A DNA stretch of 64,000 bases from Dryomyza anilis. Lineage: Eukaryota > Arthropoda > Insecta > Diptera > Dryomyzidae. Where the stretch lies: positions 82,206,583-82,270,582 of the forward strand of contig OX638130.1 in NCBI GenBank assembly GCA_951804985.1. The letters are read 5' to 3'. Made by a program: the position numbers and the translations under genes. The notes under the pieces are model-generated. The model did no database searches, was not told the DNA's origin, and worked only from the letters and a program-made list of their open reading frames with translations. Positions 1-26,104 of the stretch are shown piece after piece. The first letter of the stretch is position 1. Each line of letters opens with the position of its first letter.

Positions 1-478
1 CTAACTGCCTAAAAAAGGTTCATGATTTGAAGAAAAATGTGCATTGTACATTTCCAACACGGCTGCTTTATTTAATGTTGTTTTTAATGATTTTGAATGT
101 CAGTTTGTTATAAAAACAATAATATATTGTATTCCCTCATTTATAGGAAATAATACCGAGTGATATCGATTTGGGGATAACGAAAGATAGCATGGAAACC
201 ATGCATTATGAACTGTTGTTATTTCGCGTTCAGTGTGAACATAGCATAAGAAACATCAGCTATGTTTAATAGTTTCGAAATATTTGATGTTTCGAAAGAT
301 TCGAAGTGGACTTTTGACAGTTTTCCTGCTGTCTGTCCATAATTCGAAGTCCGTAATTCGTCTGAGGTATACAGAAAATTGTAATTTTGTTAAAATTTGT
401 AATTTATTTTTAAGAAAAAAAAAAAAAATACGAAAATTGCACGGAGTGCATTGAACCAAGTCTCCGAGCACAGTCCAA
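1..478. other. Upstream flank of BTB gene
   Basis: AT-rich sequence with no convincing coding exon. The last 60 or so bases before the ATG are richer in GC and may be 5' untranslated region, but no clear TATA box or initiator fixes a transcription start. An A-run near 414-429 is the only other obvious feature. Confidence 0.4.
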
Positions 479-3400
479 ATGGAACTCGACTGGCAAAATA
501 ATTTTCACCAAATCAAGGATCGCGGCCAACATCTGCTGCAGACGGAAAAATGGTCGGACTGTCGTTTTCTGGTGGGCACGGCGCCCAATCAGAAACTCAT
601 TTCTGCGCACAAATTGGTTTTGGCAATGGCCTCACCGGTGTTCGAACGAATGTTTTACGGCAACATGCCGGACGAAACGTATCCCATAGTCATCCCAGAT
701 GTGCAGCCAGACGCCTTCCAGGCAATGCTCGAGTACATCTACTCGGATCTAATCAACATCAGCTCCTTCGACAAGGCCTGTGAACTGTGCTATGTAGCCA
801 AGAAGTACCTGTTGCCGCACGTAGTAGAGCAGTGTACGCATTTTCTCTGGGCCGATCTGAGCCCCAAGAATGCTTGTCGCGCTTACGAGTTCGCAAAGTT
901 GTTCGATGAACCACGGCTGATGCAGAGCAGCATGGAGGTGGGTAAACAATTTATTTTTTAGAGGTTGCACTGATATATAAGCGAAAATATATTTCACAAG
1001 AAAAAAAAAATTTAGACCAAGCGATGACACCTCAATAATGGTTTTTATGTGGATTTTCAGTTACAGTTATGGACAAAATAAAAAGGTTACTAACTTTTTT
1101 CACTTATTATGACATTTTTTTGATCCGATTTCCGAATGTGGCGATCAGCTTCAAGCAAAAATTTCAAAAATCTAAATTGCGAACACTCAAATAAACTGTG
1201 CTACAACCCTTCTACTCAAAAAGTCCTTATTGAAAGCCGACAAAAAAATGTGGTCAGTTTCTATCAAGTCGGGACTTTTTTATAAAATTATATTATAGTA
1301 AAAGATAATTAAGTAAATAAAAAGTGTCGCAGTTAATTTTTGTATTTAAATTGTGCGATTTTTATGAAAAAAAAAAATAGTTTTAGTCTAGTGTTTTAGA
1401 ATTGTCTGGCTGAAAACATTTTCGTAGCATTCTTTACGTGTATATGATTTTTTTTCATATTTGATTTTGCCACTCCCCTATTCCAGGAAATTAAGTTTGA
1501 AATTAAAAACGATTTTTGGGGTACCACATAACCTTGAGGTCACTTTTTATATTTTTGTAATTTTTAGTCATACTTTACGCAAGACATGACAATTTTCAAT
1601 TTTTTAGGCCCCGCCCACTTTGTTATAATCCAAAATCCAATTGGGATCTCGGTCGTTTTTCGATTTTTCGACGGTTCTTGGGGGACCGTGCGGCAAAAAA
1701 ATTGGCCAATCTCCCCACTTTTAGGAGGACATTTTTTGTTTTTCTGTATTTCGACTGGATCTATAAAGTAAAAATCAGCCAAAATATGCCTCAAATATTC
1801 CCTAAAATGAAATAACACCCAAAACGAATGATATAACCACCAAACGAATGAAATAACACAAAAAATAATGAAAGAAAATAAACCAACATTTTTAGTTGGG
1901 CATTATTTTTGGTTGGGGATAATTTTATTACGACTTATTTCATTATGAAATATCACCAAATGGAAAATGAAAAAAATACTCAAACAAAATGAAAAATCTT
2001 CAAAGGTTTTAGATATTGGTTTATTTTGGATTTTTTGTATTTAAATGCACAGCACGATTTTTTATAACCGTCAGAAAATATCTCCCCATGTCTTTAACAG
2101 ATCATTGCTTCCAACACACGTGAGGTGCTCAGCGACCCATCATTCACCGACATCGAAATAACAACGCTGCTGGCCATACTGGACCAGGATAAACTAAATA
2201 TCGACTCTGAATTGGATCTCTTTAACGGTCTGCTTAAATACGCCAACGATCGTGGCATGTTCGCGGAGCGCGAGCCACCCTCGATGCAGTCTAAAATGTT
2301 CGAAGAGCCTGCCGTCGATGTCGAGGCCATGCAAGACGCCGACCTCGTGGAGGAGATCAAAATGGAGCCGGACGTGGCGGCCATCGTGCACGGACATGAC
2401 GAGTGCTCGCACGACAGCACCTACCGTGCAAATGAGCCGCATTTGCTAGATGACGTTGTGGTCGTGGATAGTGATGCATCTGGGGCTGATACTGAGGCCT
2501 CCGCCTCTGGCGCCAATATAAATCACTTCATGGACGCACAACGGCGCATTATGGATGAGGCGCTGATTAGGCAAGCTGTCAAGAAGATACGTTTTCTTAC
2601 GCTCAGTCCGCAGCAGTTTGCGGAGGGTCCGGCGCGCTCCAAGCTGCTGCAACAACACGAGGCACTCGCCATTCTCATCAAGATTTCAAGCCCTTCGATC
2701 AACGACTGCCCCATGCCTGAGGGCTTTTGCACTTCACGCAACAGTCGCAACTACTACGAGTCGCGCACTCAAAAAGATATGTCCTCGTATCGCCACTCGC
2801 TGCCAGCGAACTCAGCAGTCGTTGCAACATCAGCTTCGACGTCAACCTGCTTCGCGCCCATTGAGGTACAGTCTAACAACATGGGCAACGTCGCAGTGGC
2901 CACATCAATGCAGCCGCATCCACAGCCCGTCGCAACCAATCTGAACTGCTTCAACGGCAGCGACAACGATTTGGCCACCAACGACACACGGCGCTCGTAC
3001 TGCGTGCACACGGTCAGCCAACAGTTGGACTACCGCAATATGAGCGTCACTGACTGCGGGCTCACCTTTCAGGTGGACACCAACATCTGGATAACAGGTT
3101 AGTAAGAAATGAGATGGTCAATGCCATGCCCCATGTTAACGGCTGGTTTTTGTAGGTGTGCAAGTGCCCACGCAGGTGCTGTGCGGTGAGCTGATGAACT
3201 CGGCCGGTTTTTCGGAGCGCTACATGGAAATTCTCTACGCGCACATACAGGACATCCAAGGCTCGCGACTCACGTACACGCATTGGACGTCGCGCGTACG
3301 TTACGATTCGCTGCTGGAGATCTCGTTCGATCGGCCCGTCTACATATATCGCAATCAGATCTACAAGGTATTCGTTGTATTCAACAAGGTCGGTTGGTAC

Positions 3401-3550
3401 CCCATGTACTCCTGCGTGCCCGATGTGGTTTGCAATCGTGTCAAATTCATGTTCAATGTGGGCAACCCCAGTGAGTCGGTGCGCGACGGTCTTATTCGCG
3501 CCATCGTCTTCTCGACGCCGCAGGAGCAGTCCAGGAATGTGATTGAGTAA
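479..3550 (+). CDS. BTB-BACK-PHR domain protein (BTBD1/2/3/6 family)
   Basis: Three exons: 479-937, 2101-3097 and 3156-3550, with introns in phase 0 and phase 1, giving 616 residues. Exon 1 encodes the BTB/POZ fold (about residues 15-130; KWSDCRFLV, SAHKLVLA and SPVFERMFYG are typical). Exon 2 opens with the first half of a BACK domain (residues 154-207), then an acidic, Ser/Ala-rich stretch (about 208-304), then the second half of BACK (about 305-350) and a low-complexity linker. The PHR beta-sandwich starts near residue 450 and fills exon 3. The BTBD1/2/3/6 group is known to act as Cullin-3 adaptors in ubiquitin ligation; no substrate can be inferred here. The ATG at 479 places BTB at the extreme N terminus as expected. 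Donors are GAG|GTGGGT and CAG|GTTAGT; acceptors end TTTAACAG and TTTTTGTAG. A Drosophila relative may be CG17068, which I recall from the same X region but cannot confirm. Confidence 0.9.
938..2100 (+). other. Intron 1 of the BTB gene with repeat-like DNA
   Basis: AT-rich intron of 1163 bp. The block at about 1480-1780 carries the phrase CCCGCCCACTTT, similar to the CACGCCCACTTT found near 12720 in a transposon-derived block, so part of the intron is probably an old insertion. I see no exon here; the open frames on both strands at 1564-1818 lie in this repeat-like block. Confidence 0.4.
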
Positions 3551-3746
3551 ATAGTTATTGTGGTGCTGCAAGTCACCTGTTGGTGTCGCTTACTTTAAGT
3601 TTAATATTGTTTTTTGGCGTTCAAACATCGGAGACAAGTGGAAATTTGTGATTTTTTAAACATACTTTATTGCGGAACAATTCATGGCAAATTTACGAAC
3701 GATTTGCAATTTATTTTGTAATACTATATATTCCTAATTTATCCTA

Positions 3747-3752
3747 AATAAA
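3747..3752 (+). promoter_or_regulatory. Candidate poly(A) signal of the BTB gene
   Basis: Canonical AATAAA about 200 bases after the stop codon at 3548-3550, in the correct orientation and in AT-rich 3' sequence. Confidence 0.55.
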
Positions 3753-3799
3753 ATTTTATTGATTTACAACATCCAAATATTTTTACATTTCCCAGAAGT

Positions 3800-4631
3800 A
3801 CCAGGGATTGTTTTAAACATGGATTGTGGGTTTTGAATTAATTTGGACAACAGATTAAGCAATTTGCTTTGCAGAATTTGCTTTGCAGAATAATACGAGA
3901 TTTGTAGTATTTATCTGTCAAAATATCGTTCGTAATTAACAGGGCTAGGATTTTGATAATCTAAAAATATGTTAAAAATTACAATTAAAATGACAAAAAA
4001 TTACTTAAATCCATAGAATGTAGTAAAAATTAAAACAGATGTAGTAATTTATAATTTCAAGAAGTATAAATAAAGATAAAATAAAAAGAAATACATTTTC
4101 TTCTGGCCGTAAATCAAATACATATGTAATTCTTTTTAACAGAGATCAGAAATAACAATAAACCTTTATTTCCATTTGATCTTTTACTGAGAGATATTTC
4201 GTTCTCAGAGATTTATATGTAAATTTACAACAAATTGGTCTCTAGTTGTGAGATATTTTTTGTTTTAGAAAAAAGGTCATTGGTTGAGATATATATTTTT
4301 TATTCCAAAAAATAAAGGTTTGGAAATTTTGATAGTTGGTGTTAGCAAGAATTGTGAAAATTATAGTGGGACTAAGCCGACTATAAATAATTTACACATG
4401 TGTAATAATGACGAGCAAGAAATGGCCTCATTGACGACAAGGTCATCAATGATGAATCGAGGACATTAGAAAATTTGTCATTGATGACTATATCTATAAC
4501 GATTTCATAAATGACATTGCATTAAAGACGTCATACACCATATGTCATATACACGTATATCAATGACATTGTGAAACTCTGTCATTGATGAAATGTTATT
4601 GATGACGTCATTGATGAAAATTATCATTCAC
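3800..4631. other. Intergenic DNA with TCATTGATGAC motif cluster
   Basis: AT-rich intergenic sequence. Around 4320-4410 there is a fragment of the mini-me-like family (GACTAAGCCGACTATAAAT). From about 4430 to 4630 the motif TCATTGATGAC and its variants recur many times, including one TGACGTCA palindrome, leading into the foldback element that starts at 4632. No gene is seen. Confidence 0.45.
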
Positions 4632-5386
4632 CCAGCAGGAAATGTCCCCAATGATTCCTCAACGATTCCCCTATGTCACGTCAGAAACATCGATGACCGA
4701 TAGCATTTTCGCCCTGCAAAGCATTGATGACATTTGCATGCGTGATATAGCATTAACGATGTCATACACGTCATTCATCAATGAAGTCACAAATGATTGT
4801 ACATATGTTTTTTTTTTTGTAAAAAAAAAAGTTTTTTTATTATTTTATTTATTTTTTAACTTATATTTTTTCATTTATATTATTTAATTTATATTTTTTT
4901 TATTTATCTTGTTTCATCATTTCTTATTTCAAATTTATTATTTTCTTCTATTCTCGGTTGGAATGGTATGTGTACTTGTTAATGTCAATAACGTCTTCAC
5001 TAACGCCCATCATCTATCATAATTGCTACTGCTTATTATCTTGCTTTTATACAAATTGGTCCCTCAATTTGTGCTTATGAATTATATGGCAGGGTGACAT
5101 CGAACGCAAATTTTCAGTTTTACCCGTAAATGCTGCCCCTAGACGTATGTTGTATACATTTCACAAAATAAAATAATAAAAAAAAACATATGTATGACAA
5201 TCATTTCTGACTTCACTGATGAATGACGTGCATGACATCGTTAATGCTATATCACGCAGGAATCAGTGGACATTTGTATGAAAATGTCATCAATGCTTTG
5301 CAGGGCAAAAATGCTATCGGTCATCGATGTTTCTGACCTGACAAAGGGGAATAGTTGAGGAATCATTGAGGACATTTCCTGCTGGT
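4632..5386. mobile_element. Foldback/MITE with CCAGCAGGAAATG ends
   Basis: Left arm about 4632-4808 and right arm about 5188-5386 are inverted copies. The left begins CCAGCAGGAAATGTCC and the right ends GGACATTTCCTGCTGG. Inside the arms, phrases such as GATGACCGATAGCATTTT and its complement recur in mirrored order. The centre (4809-5187) is T- and A-rich without coding capacity. This layout is that of a non-autonomous DNA transposon with long terminal inverted repeats. A mini-me-like fragment abuts the right end directly. Confidence 0.75.
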
Positions 5387-5387
5387 T

Positions 5388-5882
5388 GTGTGCGGTTACC
5401 TTTTAAAGTGGTCCAGAGGTCACCAGGATTTACGAATCCTGAAAATAACTGCAAACTTGCAATCTTTAGAAAATTTCATTTCAGTACCCATATGTACGAA
5501 AGGTTAAGTGTACCGTATTTCGATTTTTTTTCGGGAATCACAAGACGTTACGTGGGAAAAACAATTTCAATATATATTTGTACAAAACATTTTACTTCAG
5601 ACGGTTTAAAGGAAAATTCACCCGTACATGTCAGTTTTATATTAAATATTTATAAATAGTCGATTCATAGGTCACAATCGAACAAAAGGTGACTTTCATT
5701 AATCTAGCTCTTCTAGTTTTTCTATAATCGTGATTTCAACAGAGACACGGACATCGCTAAATCGATCAGGAGGACATACTGATTTAAGAATACATATTCT
5801 TTTTCATACCGGATATGCTTCTTTCTGGGTGTTACAAACGGCGTACCAAACTGAATATATCCTTTTCTTCTTAGTACAGGGA
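5388..5882 (+). mobile_element. mini-me-like retroposon, partial copy A
   Basis: Diverged copy of the family seen in full at 26105-26815. Shared landmarks in order are the AGGTCACCAGG region, ACGAATCCTGAAAATAACT, the short core GACATCGCTAAATCGA with CAGGAGG, and the end CGGCGTACCAAACTGAATAT. The GTCY microsatellite of other copies has almost vanished here. The 5' end is missing, truncated against the foldback element, and a SINE abuts the 3' end. Confidence 0.7.
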
Positions 5883-5885
5883 ATT

Positions 5886-6142
5886 GTCAGTAGTCGCGGT
5901 AGCTCAGTGATTAGTGAGTTGGACTGCGACCCGAAAGGTCCCCGCTTCAAGCCTGGACTGGGGCTAACAACATCTGTTCATTGAAACATTTTTCTATACC
6001 GGACTACCTCACGCCAGTACAAGGCTAACCTTCGAGAGTAAAACATTGCATATGAAAAGCTCTCACCCGCCGTTCGGATTCGGCAATAAACTGTAGGTCC
6101 CACCACTTTGAGTACAAATATAACACGCACAGCTCAAAAATG
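5886..6142 (+). mobile_element. tRNA-derived SINE, copy 1 (3' truncated)
   Basis: The head reads as a tRNA: an A-box region GCGGTAGCTCAGTGATTAG and a degenerate B-box region CCGCTTCAAGCCTGG. A unique body follows (GGGGCTAACAACATCT through TGAGTACAAATATAACAC). It matches the inverted copy at 48018-48331 almost end to end but lacks the (ATT)n tail. The 70-base tRNA head joined to a conserved non-tRNA body marks a SINE rather than a functional tRNA gene. Confidence 0.8.
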
Positions 6143-7394
6143 AACAATTTTGACGTCACAGAAATCGACAATTTTATTACTTGATTTACAGAAACTTGCT
6201 GCAGTTTATAAAATATCTGAACTACGTAAACCTTTTGGATACAAAAACATAAAGAACCAGATCAATAAATAATTGAAATCCAGTACAATTCAATTCAGCA
6301 CTCGAAAATTGCAAACTATTATCTTCAATAAAGAGCATTTCAAATGGCATCCAGTTCAACTAAAAAATCTAAACATCTGAAAAATTTGTGGAATTCAATG
6401 TTAAACATGATTTCTCGATTTTTAAAACGGTTTGCATGCATTATTAGACTTATGTCTTGAGATATTTACTCAAAAACAGATATAACAACTTTAAATAATA
6501 TACAATATTTATAAAAACCACCTAAAATTACTGTTAACGTATTGCCGAAGGATTCGTTCACATAATAGACTCTGAAGATATTATATAATTCCCTATTAAG
6601 CCTATTTCAAACATAATATGTTTTTCCCTTTCAAGTTTAATTAAAACCAAAGCTAAAAATCGGCTTAAGTTAATTATTCTTTCCTTATGTATTATTTTAA
6701 GTATTTTTCGAGACCTTACAGGCAAAAAAATCGTAACCAACAAAAGCAAATTTCGCAGGAGGCGAAAAAGTCTCAAAATTGAGTAATTCAATATTTTATT
6801 AAGTTTTTCGTAAAGTATCCATTAAATGAGCTGACAATAATAATAGTGTGTCCCAATTTCCAAAATATCCATTAAATTTGATGAAAAATGTAGTTAGGAT
6901 GCCTCTCCCAATTTATTTGGAAAAATTACTTCAACGCTAAGGCAAATATGTCTTATCATTTCATATCATTCAATATATAAACATTTTAAATGTTAAAGTA
7001 TGTTGAATAAAAACTTTAAAATTTTGATCATCGAAGAGTTTTATCCATCTTTTAATTCTAAATAAAAAAAAAAACTAATAAAACATTTTTTTTAGTTTAA
7101 ATCAAAGTATCTTAAAACCGTATTGGAATATTGACATTAGTTTGTATATTGAAATAAGTCTTGAGAAATAAAATAAAAAATACGTTTCAAGTTTTTTGGA
7201 AAAAGATTTTGTAAAGTACTGTATTTTTTCCAAGTATTTTAGGGCCAAGTATTTCAAACTAAATTTTTTTAAAAACGTTCATAACCTTTTTGAAAAAACG
7301 CTGTATATATAACTGCAGTTAAATAAAAATAGTGAAATACGCGTCTGGATTTTTATAACAAAAATATATTTTTAACCAATAAATAAAAATTAAT
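6143..7394. other. AT-rich intergenic DNA
   Basis: Low-complexity AT-rich DNA between the SINE and the 3' end of Peritrophin-A. I see no exon, RNA gene or clear repeat in it. The small open frame at 6558-6791 has no recognisable domain. Confidence 0.4.
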
Positions 7395-7400
7395 TTTATT
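7395..7400 (-). promoter_or_regulatory. Candidate poly(A) signal of Peritrophin-A
   Basis: AATAAA on the minus strand (TTTATT on the plus strand) about 167 bases downstream of the stop codon at 7567-7569, a normal 3' UTR length. Confidence 0.5.
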
Positions 7401-7566
7401 GCAGTTTCGTGTGAGGAACGGTAGGGACAGGGGTAACATTTGTAATAAAAATATATACAAAAAATACACAAGCATAAAACATATAAAATAAGAAGAGTGC
7501 AAAAATTCAAGAAAAATTAGGATCCACGTGGGTTTAAGAAACCTTGCGTCATGTCCAGTCAGGCGC

Positions 7567-22266
<14,700 letters not shown>

Positions 22267-23912
22267 AGCGATTGTTGTTTCTCTCCGTCTATGTTACTTA
22301 AACCGTGTTGAAAACTTCAAAACGTCTTTTGGGAACTTTCGTTTTCGAACAAAACTTCCTTGTGAACGAACTCTTTTGATATTTAAAAATTCGCGCGCTT
22401 CCGTAAAATACGTTTTAACTATTACGCGTTCAAATCTTAACTAAATTGTTAACTTAAAAGTTCGCGAAGCTCGTTTATAATGTTTGGAATTTTAAAAAGC
22501 AAGCCCCGCTTGTATCATTTTTCGTTGTGGCGACGATGGTGGCGGCGCCAACTTTAAGCCACGAACATGTTCGCCGGTTCGAAGTGATCGAAAGTAAAAC
22601 TTGTACGCGTTGCAGCCGCAACGAGAGTGAAAGCTCTTTGGCTCCCAATTGGGCTTCATATGCATTGCTTTGGTCTGGCGTATTTTGATCTCCGGTCTAC
22701 GAGATTTAAGTTGCCATCGAACAAAAAACGTAATATTTTTACTTTATTTTGTTGCGAGATCCGTTACAGCAGGGTGTTGTAATCAATGGCCGTTGAGTTG
22801 TTCAATTATTATTCTCTTGATTGTCGCGTCGGTTTTTTGTACGGGTGTCGCTTGTTTAACTCCAGAAATAAATAAAAAAAATCCACTCTGTCTCTATTGC
22901 ATAATATCTTTTAATGGCAGTCATTCATTTAGGTTGCTATTTGTGAATGGACCGCCCATACGGAGTTGGAGTTGCATGTATACGAATATAGTACATATAA
23001 CATTAACGGAACTTATTATTCCTTTTGATTAATCACTTTTTTTGACCACTTTTGATCCGTTTTGAATATGACATTTCATTTGTTATTGTGAAATAATCCC
23101 AGTCGGCACCTACACACATTTTTATGATAATCGTAAATTACGAACGTTTGGAGATTCAAAATAATCATAAATTTCGATCATTTTGCTCGTAAAAAACGAT
23201 GATAAATGACAATGATATTTTGCTCGTAAATAATGATAGCTCGTATTTTTCGAGTGTTTTTCTTATCAAAAGTTCTTTTAAAAAAATGAAAACAAATTTC
23301 AATATTTTTAACAAGATTTTATGAATTGTTTTGGTTTTTTTTTTTTAATTTTGTTGTGTCGTTAAAAAAAGTATGAAAAAATCCGTAAAAGAAATAAAAT
23401 TAAATCGTAAACAATATTCGTTCGTTTACGAACAAAAAAGATCGGTTTTAACGATTATTCGAGTGTTTTATGATCATAAACGATCGAAAATTTAATATAT
23501 ATGAGTGTTTTTAGTTCGTTTATGCTACCACGTTACGATGGACAAATTAATAACGAAACTGCATGCGTTTTCTAATCATTTACAATTCTAGAATATTTTC
23601 TATCATTTACGATATTTGAAATTGATTTGTAATTTATTGTAATATGTAAGGAATAATATGCTTGGCAGCAAATATATTATAAGCTCGTCTGGTTAGTGCA
23701 TTGGACTACGAGCGAAAAGTCGCTGGTGCGTTCTACAACATTCTGTAACATTCACTCAAGTTTATTAAAAGTATCGTTGCAATCATAATATGATTGAGGT
23801 TTTTTGCGGTAAATTTGATTTGTTATTGTACTTTATGGTTTTATTAAAGCATTCTTAATGAACCTACACGGTAGAAAATTAAGGTTCATTTTTTCAACCT
23901 ATATCAATTTTT
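22267..23912. other. Upstream of Peritrophin-A; palindrome-rich DNA and SINE head
   Basis: On the minus strand a TATA-like TTATAAAC lies at 22473-22480, about 210 bases before the ATG, a possible promoter element. From about 23095 to 23640 words such as CGTAAA, TTTACGA and GATCATAAACGATCG recur on both strands, suggesting an inverted-repeat transposon with unresolved ends. 23679-23745 is a decayed SINE head (TCTGGTTAGTGCATTGGACT). The frame at 22649-23032 is not recognisable as a gene. Confidence 0.4.
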
Positions 23913-24592
23913 TATACCCTACACTAGGAGTGAAAGGGTATATTCAGTTCGGTACGCCGTTTGTAACACCCTGAAAAAAGCATCTCCGGTATGGAAAGGT
24001 ATATATATTCTTGATCAGCATGACCTCCTGAGTCGATTTAGCGATGTCCGTCTGTCCATCTGTCCGTCTGTATGTCTGTCCGTCTGTCCGTCTGTCCGTC
24101 TGTACTTCTGTCCTTCTGTCTGTTGAAATCACGATTACAGAAAAAGTTGAAGAGTTAGAGCAATTTAGATTTAGATTACTTATATATCTAAGCTGTCTGA
24201 ACAAGAAAATTGGCAAGATCGGTCTATTGTGACCTGAGAACCGATTACTTATGTTCAAATACCTCATATAAAATTTGACATTTTTCTCAAATACATGAAA
24301 ATAATGTTTTCCAACGAAACGACTTGTGGTTCCCAAAAAAAAATCGAAATTCGGTACACCTACCCTTTTGTAAATATGGGTATCAAATGAAAGAAAATTC
24401 TTCAGGGATGGAAAGTTTGTAGTTATTATCAGGAATCGTATACCCTGGTGACCTATATACCACTTTGAATGGAAACCACACATATGTGTAGGCTATTTAT
24501 AGTCGGCTTAGACCGACTATACTTTTGATAATCCTAACTATCATAATAACACCAAATTTAAAATTTCCCATGTGATCTAACATTCCCAACTC
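23913..24592 (-). mobile_element. mini-me-like retroposon, copy B
   Basis: Inverted copy of the 26105-26815 family with all landmarks: TATACCCTACACTAGGAGTG, the (TA)n patch TATATATATTC, core GATCAGCATGACCTCCTGAG, a long GTCY run (TCTGTCCGTCTG repeats at 24046-24122), GGTGACCTATATACCACTTT, ACACATATGTGTAG and the hairpin TAGTCGGCTTAGACCGACTA. The plan of (TA)n, short conserved core and (GTCY)n is that described for mini-me elements of flies. The long minus-strand frame at 23944-24483 is repeat sequence, not a gene. Confidence 0.85.
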
Positions 24593-25145
24593 ATTTTGGT
24601 TTAAAAACGATTTTTAAACATTTTGGTTGATTTTTATTTACCTTTTATAGTTGAAAAATTTATGTATTTCAACTTTCAACTTTAAAATTGAATTTGTTAA
24701 CTTTAATATATATTTTCATTACTTTACCGTCCATAAATTTAAACTTTCAAGTTGAAAATCCATTTACATTTAAATGTCCAACCATTTAGTTTAAATTATG
24801 GTATATTCAAGTTGAAAATTTTTAACCATCTTGGTTGATTTTTATTTATCTGAATGGTTGAAAAATTTATTTATTTTAAATGTTCCACCAATTAGTTTAA
24901 ATTATGGTACATTCAAGTTGAAAACTTAAAATTTTTAAACATCTTGGTTGATTTTTATTTACCTGGATGGTTGAAAAATTTATGCATTGCAAAATTTCAA
25001 CTTTCAAGATGAATTTCATAATTTTAATATATATATTTTATACTTTACTGGACCATAAATTTAAACTTTTAAGTTGAAAATCGATTTAGATTCAAATGTT
25101 CAACCTTTTAGTTTAAATAATGTACATTTAAGTTGTAATTTTTCA
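24593..25145. repeat. Diverged tandem repeat with TTGGTTGATTTTTATTTA units
   Basis: The phrase TTGGTTGATTTTTATTTA occurs near 24622, 24831 and 24944. Longer phrases such as CCATAAATTTAAACTTT plus AAGTTGAAAATC recur near 24732 and 25051. Units of unequal length (about 113, 207 and 319 bp between landmarks) suggest a degenerate, internally duplicated array or the inside of an old transposon. Confidence 0.6.
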
Positions 25146-26104
25146 TTCACTATTAGTGCTATATAAACAAACTTCCGTCGAAAAGGACGTTTCGAATTAT
25201 GTAGCGAGCATACGAGTGAATGTTACTGATATGGTGAGAACGAATTTTGTTGTGTTGTTGATCTTTTTTTTTTACTTCGACACCATTTAAAAATAACAAA
25301 TTTTGAAATACGGTGTCAACATTTGGGAAAACTCTTTGAGAAAGCACTTATACACACAGAAAATTAGTTTGTTGATGTAACCAACACAATTCCCCAACCG
25401 TATTATTCGGTATTTTGCAACAACCTCTTAATTTGGTTGTGACAATATTCAAGTCTCTGACCATGAGGTTGTTGCAACCACGAAGTCGGTAAATTCAATA
25501 CATGGGTCCAAGACGTTATAAAATAAAACTAAAATTAAAATTGAGATTTTCAAGATATCTTCTTTTTGGATACAACAAACGGCACCAGTCACTTTTCGGT
25601 TGCGCTTCTTATTTAATAAATTTATTGATATTAATATATTTTTTAGTATATTTAATGAATTATTTATTTTTCGGTTGGTTGGTTTGATTAACCTCATGCC
25701 GTGTATTTTTATTTATGTGTGTATTTTTCATGTAATCGTGATTTCAACAGTCAGACAGACATGCGGAAGTAGCTAAATCGAATAAGGAAATCATGCTGAT
25801 CAAGTGAATATATCCTTTTCACTTTTATTATAGAGTACAATAATAACAGAAACCAGTTTCACCCCACCGTTCGGATTCGACATTAAGCTGTAGTTCCCAC
25901 TACTTTGTGTACAAAAAATAGAATACGCACAGCGGAAATGGTGAGAGATCTCGGACTGTAGCAACAAACTAAAGAAATGGACAAACGAAGTTCTTGTGTC
26001 TAATTTTTCGTTTGTGAGGAACGTTTTTCAAAAACAAAAAAAAAACAAATTTCGCTTTTATGGTCAAACAATTAAAATAAGAATTTAAACTAAAATTGTA
26101 AAAT
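25146..26104. other. Intergenic DNA with mini-me and SINE fragments
   Basis: 25735-25850 is a decayed fragment of the mini-me-like family (ATCGTGATTTCAACAG, CATGCTGATCAAG, TATATCCTTTTCACT). 25866-25978 is a SINE 3' end (CCGTTCGGATTCGAC, GGTGAGAGATCTCGG). The rest is AT-rich without visible genes; frames at 25159-25347 and 25449-25697 show no known domain. Confidence 0.5.

Noticed and set aside
22649..23032. 127-residue plus-strand frame upstream of Peritrophin-A
   Set aside because: No recognisable domain, signal or codon pattern; hydrophobic runs are expected in T-rich DNA.
23944..24483. 179-residue minus-strand frame
   Set aside because: It lies wholly inside a mini-me-like repeat; other copies of the repeat carry frameshifts and stops.
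25349..25420. Start of a possible Tc1/mariner-type element (ACACAGAAAATTAG)
   Set aside because: No inverted counterpart found downstream.
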